Positions 26,195 to 34,827 of a stretch of 64,000 nucleotides of DNA are shown here, in pieces. Origin of the DNA: Paraburkholderia elongata. Lineage in GTDB: Bacteria > Pseudomonadota > Gammaproteobacteria > Burkholderiales > Burkholderiaceae. The translations under genes and the position numbers were made by a program. How positions within the stretch are numbered: the stretch's first letter is position 1; each line of letters opens with the position of its first letter. Under the pieces are notes generated by a model that did not search any database, was not told the origin of the DNA, and saw only the letters and a list, made by a program, of their open reading frames with translations. The stretch covers positions 1 to 64,000 of the forward strand of contig NZ_WOEZ01000146.1 in NCBI RefSeq assembly GCF_013177735.1, read 5' to 3'.

Positions 26195-27511
26195 GTGACA
26201 GTTGAAAGAACGTCAATAGATACGCTTGTGGTTGGCGCCGGTCAGGCCGGCATCGCCATGAGTGAACATCTGAGCAAACTCGGGGTGCCCCACCTCGTCC
26301 TGGAGCGCGATCGTATCGCTGAACGCTGGCGCACGGGACGGTGGGATTCTCTGGTGGCCAATGGCCCGGCCTGGCACGATCGTTTCCCGGGAATGGAGTT
26401 CGACGATCTCGACCCCGACGCCTTTGCCTCGAAAGATCGGGTTGCGGACTATTTTGAAGCTTATGCCAGGAAGTTCAACGCACCCATTCGTACTGGTGTG
26501 GAAGTGACGAAGGTTGTACGCAATGCTGGCCGGCCGGGTTTCACAGTTGAAACCACAGAGGGCGTGATCGAGGCCAACCGCGTGGTTGTCACAACCGGAC
26601 CTTTTCAGCGCCCGGTTATTCCGCCGATCGCTCCCAAAGCCGGGGAGCTCACACAGATCCACTCCGCCGAATATCGTAATCCAGAGCAATTGCCCGAGGG
26701 CGCTGTTCTGGTGGTCGGCGCCGGTTCGTCGGGGGTGCAGATCGCGGATGAGCTGCAGCGCGCAGGCAAGAAGGTTTACCTCTCGGTTGGACCGCACGAT
26801 CGTCCTCCACGCGCCTATCGCAGCCGTGACTTTTGCTGGTGGCTGGGTGTTCTCGGCGAATGGGATGCGGAGGTCATGAGGCCGGGCAGGGAGCATGTCA
26901 CCATTGCAGTAAGCGGTGCGCGTGGCGGCCATACGGTTGACTTCCGGCGTCTTGCCAATCAGGGGATGACGCTCGTTGGTTTAACGAAATCATTCAATGA
27001 CGGTGTAGTGACCTTCGAACCGGATCTGGCAGACAACCTTGCTCGCGGCGATGAAAACTATCTGTCGCTGCTGAATGCAGCTGACGCCTATATTGCCCGC
27101 AATGGTCTCGACCTTCCGGAAGAACCTGAAGCCCGCCATATGCTCCCGGATCCGGAATGCGTGACCCATCCCATTCCTGAACTCGATCTGGTCGAGGCCG
27201 GCGTGACCTCGATCGTTTGGGCAACTGGCTATGCAGTCGATTACAGCTGGCTGCATGTCAATGCCTTCGACGCAAACGGTAAGCCGAAGCATCAGCGCGG
27301 CGTTTCGAGCGAGCCTGGCGTCTATTTCCTGGGTCTGCCGTGGCTGTCGCGTCGTGGCTCCGCTTTCATCTGGGGCGTCTGGCACGATGCCAGGCATATT
27401 GCCGACCATATCCTCACGCAGCGCAAATATCTCTCCTACCGTGATGCCTCGGAACGCCAGGCAGAAGACGGCCGCGAAATCTACGAGGCGAATTTTCTTT
27501 CTCAGTATTGA
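26195..27511 (+). CDS. Flavin-containing monooxygenase-like FAD/NAD(P) oxidoreductase
   Basis: 438 residues. FAD-binding GxGxxG (VVGAGQAG) at 12-19 and NADPH-binding VVGAGSSG at 173-180, the two-site layout of class B flavoprotein monooxygenases. GTG start with a strong AAGGAG six bases before it. First gene of a cassette with RidA, DUF1028 and an M20 hydrolase. Probably hydroxylates an N-containing or carbonyl substrate. Codon and base use is less GC-skewed than in flanking genes, which suggests acquisition. Confidence 0.85.
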   Translation: MTVERTSIDTLVVGAGQAGIAMSEHLSKLGVPHLVLERDRIAERWRTGRWDSLVANGPAWHDRFPGMEFDDLDPDAFASKDRVADYFEAYARKFNAPIRTGVEVTKVVRNAGRPGFTVETTEGVIEANRVVVTTGPFQRPVIPPIAPKAGELTQIHSAEYRNPEQLPEGAVLVVGAGSSGVQIADELQRAGKKVYLSVGPHDRPPRAYRSRDFCWWLGVLGEWDAEVMRPGREHVTIAVSGARGGHTVDFRRLANQGMTLVGLTKSFNDGVVTFEPDLADNLARGDENYLSLLNAADAYIARNGLDLPEEPEARHMLPDPECVTHPIPELDLVEAGVTSIVWATGYAVDYSWLHVNAFDANGKPKHQRGVSSEPGVYFLGLPWLSRRGSAFIWGVWHDARHIADHILTQRKYLSYRDASERQAEDGREIYEANFLSQY

Positions 27512-27520
27512 GGTGCATTG

Positions 27521-27958
27521 ATGAGCCAACCTACGCACACCCGCATCCGCATGTTCAACACCAAGGACACCTACCCGAACCAGACGCTGGATAACGATCT
27601 CTGTCAGGCCGTGCGCGCCGGCAACACCGTCTATGTGCGCGGTCAGGTGGGCACCGATTTCGAAGGTCGCCTGGTCGGGCTCGGCGACCCGCGCGCCCAG
27701 GCCGAGCAGGCGATGAAGAACGTCAAGCAGCTGCTGGAAGAGGCGGGCAGCGATATGTCCCACATCGTCAAGACCACAACCTACCTGACCGACCCGCGCT
27801 ATCGCGAGCCGGTGTACCAGGAAGTCGGCAAGTGGCTTAAAGGCGTGTTCCCCATTTCCACCGGCCTGGTTGTGGTCGCCTTGGGCCAGCCGCAGTGGCT
27901 GATGGAGATCGATGTGATCGCGGTGATCCCGGATGGCTGGAAGCCGAACAAGGCCTAG
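27521..27958 (+). CDS. RidA/YjgF-family protein
   Basis: 145 residues. RidA proteins hydrolyse reactive enamine/imine intermediates. The family block with AVRAGNTVYVRGQVGTD and SHIVKTTTYLTDPRYR is present. The canonical RidA arginine region reads TTYLTDPRYRE, so hydrolase chemistry is plausible but divergent Rid subfamilies differ. The ATG at 27521 follows GAGGTG and is nine bases after the monooxygenase stop. Context suggests it removes an imine formed by the flavoenzyme. Confidence 0.88.
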   Translation: MSQPTHTRIRMFNTKDTYPNQTLDNDLCQAVRAGNTVYVRGQVGTDFEGRLVGLGDPRAQAEQAMKNVKQLLEEAGSDMSHIVKTTTYLTDPRYREPVYQEVGKWLKGVFPISTGLVVVALGQPQWLMEIDVIAVIPDGWKPNKA

Positions 27959-27992
27959 AACCAAGCTTAGAACCAGGCCTAAGGAGTAGGAC

Positions 27993-28670
27993 ATGACATT
28001 TTCTATCATCGGACGGTGCTCGGAAACCGGGCAACTTGGGATCGCCATCAGCTCTTCCAGTATCGCGGTGGGGGCGCGATGCCCCTGGGTACGTGCAGGG
28101 GTGGGTGCGGTGGCGACGCAGAACGTCACCCTGCCGGCTCTCGGCCCGCAGATCCTCGACCTCCTCGAAAACCAGCAGATCGAGCCTGCGGCGGCCCTGG
28201 ACCGGGCGCTCAGCGCCAACGGTTGGAGCCAGTATCGACAGGTGACGGTGATCGATGGCCAGGGCCGTACTGCGCTCTTCAGCGGTAAAGAAGCACTGGG
28301 TGTGCACAACGCTGTGGCTGGTGAGCAGTGCGTAGCGGCTGGCAACTTATTGGCTGGCGTCCAGGTCATCGAGGCTATGGTTCAGGCGTTCGAGAAGGCG
28401 CCCGGGATGCTCGCGGACCGCTTGCTGGTGGCCATGCATGCCGCGATGGCGGCTGGTGGTGAAGCGGGGCCCGTCCACTCGGCGGCGCTCAAGGTTGTGG
28501 GTGACGTGACCTGGCCGATCGTCGATCTGCGGGTCGACTGGGCGGATGAAGATCCAATCGGCCAGCTGGACGCTCTCTGGCAAGCCTATCGGCTGCAGAT
28601 GCGGGACTATCTGGCTCGGGCGTTGAATCCGACCGCCGCGCCGAGCTACGGGGTGCCGGGCAATGAGTGA
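27993..28670 (+). CDS. DUF1028 protein (Ntn-hydrolase-like)
   Basis: 225 residues, matching DUF1028: MTFSIIGRCSETGQLGIAISSSSIAVGARCPWVRAGVGAVATQN is its characteristic N-terminus, followed by GPQILDLLENQ and a C-terminal region rich in acidic residues (PIVDLRVDWADEDPIGQL). The fold is that of Ntn hydrolases, and the family commonly sits with Rid proteins and M20 peptidases. The enzymatic reaction is not established. It overlaps the M20 gene by eight bases (ATGAGTGA). Confidence 0.88.
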   Translation: MTFSIIGRCSETGQLGIAISSSSIAVGARCPWVRAGVGAVATQNVTLPALGPQILDLLENQQIEPAAALDRALSANGWSQYRQVTVIDGQGRTALFSGKEALGVHNAVAGEQCVAAGNLLAGVQVIEAMVQAFEKAPGMLADRLLVAMHAAMAAGGEAGPVHSAALKVVGDVTWPIVDLRVDWADEDPIGQLDALWQAYRLQMRDYLARALNPTAAPSYGVPGNE

Positions 28671-29826
28671 AATGTCCAGCCGTGAGCTGCTCGAACGACT
28701 GATCGGTTTCGCCACGGTCAGTCGGGACTCCAACCTGGAACTGATCGCTTTCATCCGGCATTACCTGGCGGAACTCGGCGTGGAGAGCGAGCTTTTCTAC
28801 AACCCGGAGCGGACCAAGGCCAACCTGTTCGCCACCATCGGTCCTCGTGACCGAGGTGGCGTGGTGCTTTCCGGCCATACCGATGTGGTGCCGGTGGATG
28901 GGCAGGCCTGGACAGTGGAGCCTTTCCGTCTCACCGAGGGAGACGGGCGCTTATATGGTCGCGGCACGGCCGACATGAAGGGCTTCATCGCCTCGGTGTT
29001 GGCGGCGGTGCCGGTCTTTCTCAAGCGGTCGCTCAAGCTACCGGTACACCTGGCCTTCTCCTATGACGAGGAAGTGGGATGCCTGGGTGTGCGGCCGATG
29101 TTGGCGGAATTGGAAAAGCGTCCGCACAAGCCGCGGCTGTGCCTGATCGGCGAACCGACTGAGTTGAAACCGGTGCTGGGTCACAAAGGCAAGCTGGCCA
29201 TGCGCTGCCATGTGAAGGGAGCCGCGTGCCACTCGGCCTACGCGCCCTATGGCGTCAACGCTATCCAATATGCTGCGCGACTGATCGGCAGGTTGGAGGA
29301 GATCGGTTCGGAGTTGGCACGGCCTGAACATCACGATCAGCGCTTTGATCCGCCGTTCTCGACAGTGCAGACCGGTTTAATAAAAGGGGGGCGTGCGCTG
29401 AACATCGTGCCGGCTGAATGCGAATTCGATTTCGAGGTACGCGCGCTGCCAGGCTTCCATGCCCACGAAGTGGCGGATGAGCTGCAGACCTATGCCGAGG
29501 CCGAGCTGCTGCCGAAGATGCGTTCGGTGCAGCCCGATACTGACATTCGCTTGCAGCCGCTCTCCGCCTACCCGGGATTGGCAACTTCGCCCGATGGCGA
29601 AGCGGCACGCCTGTTGGCACTGCTGAGCGGTTCCACCGAGTTCGGTACGGTGGCCTTCGGCACAGAGGGTGGGCTGTTCGATCAGGCAGGTATTCCCACC
29701 GTAGTCTGCGGGCCGGGAAGCATGGACCAAGGGCACAAGCTGGACGAATTTATTACCCTTGAGCAGCTGACCAGTTGCGATGCAATGTTGGCTCGCCTGG
29801 CCGAATACCTCTGGAGCCCTGTCTGA
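28663..29826 (+). CDS. argE: M20 metallohydrolase, acetylornithine deacetylase (ArgE) type
   Basis: 387 residues. Metal ligands and catalytic residues are all recognisable: GHTDVVPVDG (His72), GTADMKG (Asp104), DEE (Glu136/137), IGEPTE (Glu164) and the C-terminal GPGSMDQGHKLDE (His). It deacylates an N-acyl amino acid; in this cassette a role in catabolism is more likely than arginine synthesis. The start overlaps the DUF1028 stop by eight bases. A broken histidinol-dehydrogenase-like fragment follows. Confidence 0.88.
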   Translation: MSEMSSRELLERLIGFATVSRDSNLELIAFIRHYLAELGVESELFYNPERTKANLFATIGPRDRGGVVLSGHTDVVPVDGQAWTVEPFRLTEGDGRLYGRGTADMKGFIASVLAAVPVFLKRSLKLPVHLAFSYDEEVGCLGVRPMLAELEKRPHKPRLCLIGEPTELKPVLGHKGKLAMRCHVKGAACHSAYAPYGVNAIQYAARLIGRLEEIGSELARPEHHDQRFDPPFSTVQTGLIKGGRALNIVPAECEFDFEVRALPGFHAHEVADELQTYAEAELLPKMRSVQPDTDIRLQPLSAYPGLATSPDGEAARLLALLSGSTEFGTVAFGTEGGLFDQAGIPTVVCGPGSMDQGHKLDEFITLEQLTSCDAMLARLAEYLWSPV

Positions 29827-29839
29827 ATTAATCTCTGCG

Positions 29840-29926
29840 CTGGAGCCGTATCAATGGGGTCAGCTGATCCACCATGCCGGTGCGATCTTCCTCGGACGCT
29901 ACACCGGCAAGAGGCTAGCGTTGTGA
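29840..29926 (+). pseudogene. Histidinol-dehydrogenase-like fragment
   Basis: One frame reads LEPYQWGQLIHHAGAIFLGR and continues YTGKRLAL to a stop. The block HAGAIFLG is characteristic of HisD and HisD-like dehydrogenases, where it precedes a GDY...NHVLPT region that is missing here. No start codon or ribosome binding site is present, and the fragment begins in the vicinity of the argE stop. It looks like the remnant of a fourth dehydrogenase gene of the cassette, truncated at the island edge. Confidence 0.5.
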
Positions 29927-29938
29927 TCCGTGAACGCG

Positions 29939-30199
29939 CTATTGAAACGGATTCTGCACGACTCCCGGTTTCGCATCCGGCTCGTCCTTCACCTTCGCCG
30001 GCAAATTGGTCTGTGCCTGCAGCGCAGCCACCACCGCATCGATCGCTTCCTTCAGTGCGAGCGCCGCCTTCAGCCCGCGCTGGTCTTGAGTCAGCTCCAG
30101 CGTTCCGTTCAGCACCACGCGCGTGGTGCCGTTGCTGACGGTGAGTGCGTCGCCCTGGATGTTGAGCACGTCGTCATCGTTCGAATAGGGTTTAAACAC
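29939..30199 (-). CDS. Small conserved hypothetical protein after the nuclease
   Basis: 86 residues; the start is GTG at 30199, and GGGAGG lies in the end of the upstream nuclease gene. MFKPYSNDDDVLNIQGDALTVSNG... followed by a helical DQRGLKAALALKEAIDAVVAALQAQ; no signal peptide. It overlaps the nuclease stop by eight bases (GTGTTTAA), so the two are coupled. Function unknown; an immunity-type role is possible but unsupported. Confidence 0.65.
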   Translation of the reverse strand: MFKPYSNDDDVLNIQGDALTVSNGTTRVVLNGTLELTQDQRGLKAALALKEAIDAVVAALQAQTNLPAKVKDEPDAKPGVVQNPFQ

Positions 30200-30941
30200 C
30201 TTTCAGTCCTCCCGGTCGCTGATCTTTGAGGTTTTCCGGAATACCCGGAAAACGGATGCCCGAGGCCGCCTCGAGTTCATGAATCGTCCTGATGTCGTAA
30301 CGGTTGGTCGAGACGTTGTCTACCATCACCGCGAACGCCATTTGCCGGGACGGCACGTAGACCACCTTGAATAATTGCGTCGGCACGAAGACGCGCGTCG
30401 GTCCGATGGTCTGCAATTGCTGGCCGCTGAAAATCGGCCCGGTGACCACATAGGTATCGTCGTACGACATCGCGATCTTACGCACCGACGTTTCGATACG
30501 CGCCCACAAGCGCTGATTGTTCTCGCGGTTCTGCGGCACTATGTTGGCCAGCGAAAACGATTGTGCCATCGCTTCCTGATTCCAGCGATTGCCCGCCGGG
30601 CTCATATGCCCGCGATCGAAGCCACTGCGCTTATAGTCCGCGAGCGTTGCGCCTTCACCGTCGGGCAAACGCGCGTCTTCGAAGAATTTGTTGGTGCGCA
30701 CCATGTCTTTGGCGGCATCGATATGGTCGCGCGTCAGATGTTCGGCGGACCACAGCGGACCATGCGTGATACCCGAATGCAGCACCGCGAAATCGCTATA
30801 GCAAAGCATGCGCGTTTTCGGTGCCATCTTCTGATTGGTCAGAATAGGCCACTGCGCATTCGGGGTGAACTGGATGCAGGAAGGCGCCGCGCTCGCGTGA
30901 GCGGCAACGGCGAATAACAGACAGGCAAACCACTTCTTCAT
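30192..30941 (-). CDS. Secreted DNA/RNA non-specific endonuclease (NucA family)
   Basis: 249 residues with a signal peptide (MKKWFACLLFAVAAHASAA). The beta-beta-alpha-metal nuclease signature DRGHMSPAGN is at 109-118 (catalytic His112), and NIVPQNRENNQ carries the metal-binding Asn. The enzyme hydrolyses DNA and RNA, in the periplasm or outside. It is translationally coupled to the small protein downstream. Confidence 0.93.
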   Translation of the reverse strand: MKKWFACLLFAVAAHASAAPSCIQFTPNAQWPILTNQKMAPKTRMLCYSDFAVLHSGITHGPLWSAEHLTRDHIDAAKDMVRTNKFFEDARLPDGEGATLADYKRSGFDRGHMSPAGNRWNQEAMAQSFSLANIVPQNRENNQRLWARIETSVRKIAMSYDDTYVVTGPIFSGQQLQTIGPTRVFVPTQLFKVVYVPSRQMAFAVMVDNVSTNRYDIRTIHELEAASGIRFPGIPENLKDQRPGGLKGV

Positions 30942-31113
30942 GTGTCAGTCGGTCGGGAGATGGGGGCGCAAGTATAGCGTCGGGAGCCCGTATCGAGCGA
31001 CGTGGAACGCAGAAGAACATGGGGGGAAGAAAGCGGCGTTTGCGCGGCGCCCGCGGCGATGAAAATACTGCGTGCGGAAGAAGCGGAAGAAGCGCAGCAA
31101 AAAACACCACACC

Positions 31114-31141
31114 AAAAAAACGGGCCGCTTTGCAGCGACCC
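31114..31141 (-). terminator. Rho-independent terminator for the DUF3564 transcript
   Basis: On the minus strand GGGTCGCT-GCAA-AGCGGCCC (one G-U pair) is followed by seven T. The nearest upstream minus-strand gene ends at 31310, leaving an unusually long 3' region of about 170 bases with a further hairpin at 31146-31167. Confidence 0.8.
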
Positions 31142-31145
31142 TAAT

Positions 31146-31167
31146 GCGTGGAGTTCAAACTCTACGC
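31146..31167. repeat. 22-base inverted repeat in a 3' region
   Basis: GCGTGGAGTT and AACTCTACGC pair with one mismatch around a two-base loop. It lies just before the terminator at 31114-31141 on the minus strand. Together they could form the 3' part of a small RNA or a processed mRNA tail. Confidence 0.5.
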
Positions 31168-31309
31168 ACGCAAACTTAAGACGGACTTAAGCGCGCGCTA
31201 CGCAGAGTGTGGAGTGTGTTGAAGGTCGAACTCGCGCACGAACCCACCCGCGCACAGGCGGCGCAGTTTGCGTGAGTAAAAATTTCGACCGGCGAAAAAG
31301 CGCTCGAAC

Positions 31310-31672
31310 TTAATTACCGAATACGCTGTGCTCGGCATGCACGTTCTGGCGGTCGACGGCTTGCAGGCGCCAGAAGCCGCTGGCCTGTGCGTGCGTGGGC
31401 AAAGCTGTCCACGCTGCGGCGCCTTGCGCCGCGCTCACGCGCTGCTTGCGATCAACGTGCAATCCGCGCAGCGTGCACAGCGGCGCATCCGCGCTCGGCG
31501 CACAGAGCGTGGTCACGCCATTGTCGTCGTCGTGTAACTCGCCCCACGGGGGCAGATCGATCCCTTGATGCGCTTCTCTCGACCACCGGTGTTCATCGGT
31601 GTCGAGCCATAACACAGCGTAATCGTGGCTGACGGTGGGATCGGAACCGTTGATGAGGATGGTCAGGCGCAT
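31310..31672 (-). CDS. DUF3564-type small protein
   Basis: 120 residues from the ATG at 31672 (MRLTILINGSDPTVSHDYAVLWLDTDEHRWSREAH). The block resembles a small Burkholderia family, DUF3564; function unknown. No membrane or secretion signal. Another in-frame ATG lies 15 bases upstream. Monocistronic with a long 3' region. Confidence 0.7.
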   Translation of the reverse strand: MRLTILINGSDPTVSHDYAVLWLDTDEHRWSREAHQGIDLPPWGELHDDDNGVTTLCAPSADAPLCTLRGLHVDRKQRVSAAQGAAAWTALPTHAQASGFWRLQAVDRQNVHAEHSVFGN

Positions 31673-31833
31673 AGCAGTTCCGTACAAATTGCGAAGTATG
31701 GCTCTAACAGTCTATGCCGCAACGTGTGTTATGCAAGGCAAAAAGGTATGACGATCGGGCACGAAAAAAACTTACGCGCCGCGCATAGGGCTGTACGATA
31801 GCCGCGTCTAAAAGACATTCGCGGAGGCGCGCC

Positions 31834-32508
31834 ATGCTGCGTCGATTTCTGCAACTCACGATGGTGGCGGGATGCCTGAGCGCGGTATCGACACTCAGTA
31901 CCGCGGCGGACAGCGCCCCCTTCGCCGCGCCGGCGCCGATCGTCTATGTGTCCGACTTCGAACTCGACGTGGCCAACGTGAAACCTGACAGCGGACCGGG
32001 GCAACGTCTGCGCGGCCTGCGCGGTCTGCTGCCGAGCGGCCCGGGACCGTTGGGCAAGAACAAGAATCCGGAGGACCACGCCAAGGACATCGTGGACGAG
32101 ATGGCGGACGCGCTGACTGCGGATCTGAAAAAAGGCGGCGTCGACGCGCGCCGCATTTCGCCCGGTCAGCCGCTACCCGCAGCGGGTTGGCAAGTGCGCG
32201 GCGTGTTCCTGAGTGTCGACGACGGCAATCGTCTAAGACGTGCGATGGTCGGTTTTGGTGCAGGCCAGAACGATATTCAAGTAGCGGTGTCGTGCGACAG
32301 CCTGGCAACGGCTGATTTGCCACCGCTCTATCAGGCCGTCGAAGAGGCCGACAGCAAGGGGAAGCCCGGCGCGGTGATCAAACTCAATCCGTATGTGATC
32401 GCCGCGAAGTTCGTGATGGCGGGCAGCGACGAGAAAAAGACGATCAAGAAGACCGCGCAAGAGATCTCGGATTCGGTGATTACGAAGCTGCACGGGGTGG
32501 CGCAGTGA
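31834..32508 (+). CDS. DUF4410-like exported protein
   Basis: 224 residues. Signal peptide in the first 25 residues (QLTMVAGCLSAVSTLSTAA). The mature part starts with PAPIVYVSDFELDVANVKPD and ends with TAQEISDSVITKLHG, the layout of DUF4410 proteins, which are poorly characterised envelope proteins. A Gly/Leu-rich RLRGLRGLLPSGPGPLG segment follows the first strand. The Cys in GCLS at 13-16 might instead be a lipobox-like site, but the downstream region argues for signal peptidase I. Confidence 0.65.
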   Translation: MLRRFLQLTMVAGCLSAVSTLSTAADSAPFAAPAPIVYVSDFELDVANVKPDSGPGQRLRGLRGLLPSGPGPLGKNKNPEDHAKDIVDEMADALTADLKKGGVDARRISPGQPLPAAGWQVRGVFLSVDDGNRLRRAMVGFGAGQNDIQVAVSCDSLATADLPPLYQAVEEADSKGKPGAVIKLNPYVIAAKFVMAGSDEKKTIKKTAQEISDSVITKLHGVAQ

Positions 32509-32550
32509 TTGACGCACTGCGGCCCACCCCCCTCGCAGTAGGCAAGCGGT

Positions 32551-34236
32551 TCAGGCCAGATCCAGCGTACCGGTCAAATCCCCAAGCGGCGCCAAGCCAT
32601 TCTGCGCAAAAGCCCGATCTCGTGCGACAACCCCGTCGAGCGGCGCCAGCCCATGCACGCGGCTAATCAGGCGAAGAATCGAATTGGTGTCGTACACCGT
32701 ATGATCGACATACCCTTTCTTCGCCAACGGCGAAATCACCAACGCGGGAACGCGCGACCCTGGCCCCCAGCGGTCGCCCTTCGGTGGTGAGACCGGATCC
32801 CACCAGCCGCCGTTCTCATCGACCGTGACGACCATCACAGTATTGGCCCACTGCGGGCCGCGCTGAATACGCTCGATCACGTTCGCAATGTGACTATCCC
32901 CCGATGCGACGTCCGCATACCCCGCGTGCATGTTCAGGTCGCCCTGCGGTTTGTAGAACGTGACCGCTGGCAAACGCCCCGCATCGATATCGGCGATCAG
33001 ACGATTGGTGGAGGCGTCGTTGCCAAGGCCCGCATCGCGCAGATACTTGCGCCGCGCGGCAGTGCCCGGCGCGTAGTTGGCGAAGTAGTTGAACGGCTGA
33101 TGGTGGTACTGGAAGTCAGGCACCGCGCCCGTGTCCTGATGCTCCAGCGCGTACTGCCACGCACCGCTGTACCACGCCCAGTCGACGCCCTTGTCCGTCA
33201 GACGGTCGCCGATCGTCGCGAAATTTTGCGGCGGCATCACGCGCGGATTCGACGGGTCGGCGAACGCAGGATTGCCGCCTTCGGCCGGACGCACATTGCT
33301 CGGCTGGTAGGGCGGCGCCATCGTGTTGACGGCGTAGCCGTCGGGGGTAAATGCGCCGTCGTTGACGAATTTCGGCGGACCGTCGAGCGCGGATGGCGGC
33401 GAGTTGGGCGCCTGTTTCAGCCGCGTGCCGGTTGGATCGTCGCCGTCGACGACCGAGATCATCTTCTTCGCCGGACTGTTTTGGATGTCGGGATAGAACG
33501 GCGCCTGCGCCGCGATCAGAAAAATGTGGTTCAGCCACGAACCGCCGAAGGCCGCCATGAAGAAGTTGTCGCACAGTGTGTATTGCTGCGCGAGATTCCA
33601 CAGACGCAGCGTGTCGGCGGAATTCCGGTAGTGCCCCATCACCAGGCCGCCGGAGTCGCCCCACGCGGCGAACTGATTGTTGCGCCCGGCGTTGATCTGC
33701 ATCTGGTTCTGATAGAAGCGATGCACCAGATCGCGCGTGATCACGCCGGTCGGCAACGGCGCGCCTTGCGCGTCGGTGATATGGAACGGGCCGTTGCGCA
33801 GGTTGCCGATATCCTTCTGGCCGATCATGTAGCGCTTGCCGTCCACCTCCTGCGCTTGCGGCACGAGGCCGCCCCAGATTGCCGGCAGGCGCGGCAGCGG
33901 CGTCTTGCCGTCGCGGTCGAGTTGCAGAAAACGCTCCGCGCTCACCGCATCGAGCGGATGCTGGACGCCGGGAAAGTTGCCGTACAGGTTTGCGAAACTG
34001 CGGTTCTCGGCGTAGATCACCACGATCTGCTTGACCTGGTCGCGTAGCGCGGCGTCGAGCCGCAGGTCTGCGGCACTGCGCGGCGCCGTGCCGCTCGCGG
34101 TACTTTGCTCGGTCTTGCAGCCGGTCAGCGCGAGTCCGATGCCGACCGCCGCGAGCCCGGTCAGGACACGGCGGCGCTCGGGATCGTCGGGGGCGTCGTC
34201 GGGGTTCGGCGGCAGGGTGGAGTCGTTGTCTGTCAT
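32551..34236 (-). CDS. acpA: Acid phosphatase, AcpA/phosphoesterase family, Tat lipoprotein
   Basis: 561 residues. A twin-Arg-containing signal, ERRRVLTGLAAVGIGLAL, ends in the lipobox LTGC with lipidated Cys40. The phosphoesterase core contains IVVIYAENRSFANLYG (metal-binding), WGDSGGLVMGHYRN, and VVTVDENGGWWDP with HDVTPP-like metal ligands near the C-terminus, as in AcpA and phospholipase C-type enzymes. Hydrolyses phosphomonoesters in the envelope; specificity not readable from sequence. Confidence 0.88.
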   Translation of the reverse strand: MTDNDSTLPPNPDDAPDDPERRRVLTGLAAVGIGLALTGCKTEQSTASGTAPRSAADLRLDAALRDQVKQIVVIYAENRSFANLYGNFPGVQHPLDAVSAERFLQLDRDGKTPLPRLPAIWGGLVPQAQEVDGKRYMIGQKDIGNLRNGPFHITDAQGAPLPTGVITRDLVHRFYQNQMQINAGRNNQFAAWGDSGGLVMGHYRNSADTLRLWNLAQQYTLCDNFFMAAFGGSWLNHIFLIAAQAPFYPDIQNSPAKKMISVVDGDDPTGTRLKQAPNSPPSALDGPPKFVNDGAFTPDGYAVNTMAPPYQPSNVRPAEGGNPAFADPSNPRVMPPQNFATIGDRLTDKGVDWAWYSGAWQYALEHQDTGAVPDFQYHHQPFNYFANYAPGTAARRKYLRDAGLGNDASTNRLIADIDAGRLPAVTFYKPQGDLNMHAGYADVASGDSHIANVIERIQRGPQWANTVMVVTVDENGGWWDPVSPPKGDRWGPGSRVPALVISPLAKKGYVDHTVYDTNSILRLISRVHGLAPLDGVVARDRAFAQNGLAPLGDLTGTLDLA

Positions 34237-34361
34237 CGGTAGGTCTCGAAGTTAGCGTGACGGGCGCATAACAGCCAAATAAAGCCAGATAGCTGTCGCA
34301 CGGGGCAGCGTGCGCGCGGCACCGGGTTCAGAGTCGAGGTAGCCGGAAGGCTCCGGTACAG

Positions 34362-34649
34362 CTAAGGTAATCGTCGCTTCACGCGCCAACTGTTGTGCGT
34401 CGAGTCGACGGCGAACAGAAGCCAATGTCTGGCGTCGACGGGATGACGCCTCTGCGTAGCGTAACCGTCAACGGTCAATTCGAGTTCGTCGAAAGTCCGC
34501 CGATGGCAGGTGGCATGCGCGCCGGAGCCGTCCGCGAATTCGACGATGGCCGCGGCTGCGCGGGCCGGTTCGGGCAGGTGCGCGATATGCACTGCGCAGC
34601 CCGGATAAAGATGTGAGTCGGCAACCTGGATCTGTACGGAATCGGACAT
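34362..34649 (-). CDS. Conserved hypothetical protein
   Basis: 95 residues from the ATG at 34649 (MSDSVQIQVADSHLYPGCAVHIAHLPEPARAAAAIVEFADGS). Ends NSWRVKRRLP. The sequence looks like a small beta-rich cytosolic protein; not assigned to a family. The longer open frame upstream would overlap the promoter of the divergent IclR gene and is not supported. Confidence 0.6.
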   Translation of the reverse strand: MSDSVQIQVADSHLYPGCAVHIAHLPEPARAAAAIVEFADGSGAHATCHRRTFDELELTVDGYATQRRHPVDARHWLLFAVDSTHNSWRVKRRLP

Positions 34650-34827
34650 GAGCGTGGCCTCCGGACGCCTGGCGGTAGCCAAAGCGCGGCTGTGAGACCT
34701 TGCGCGATGGACCGCATCAAAGGATAGCACCGCGCGAAACGATGTAAATGACCGCCGCGTGCTTCGCGCTATCATGTTGATCTGTACCCGATGAACAGCA
34801 GAGACAACGGCAAAGACGGCAGCCAAG

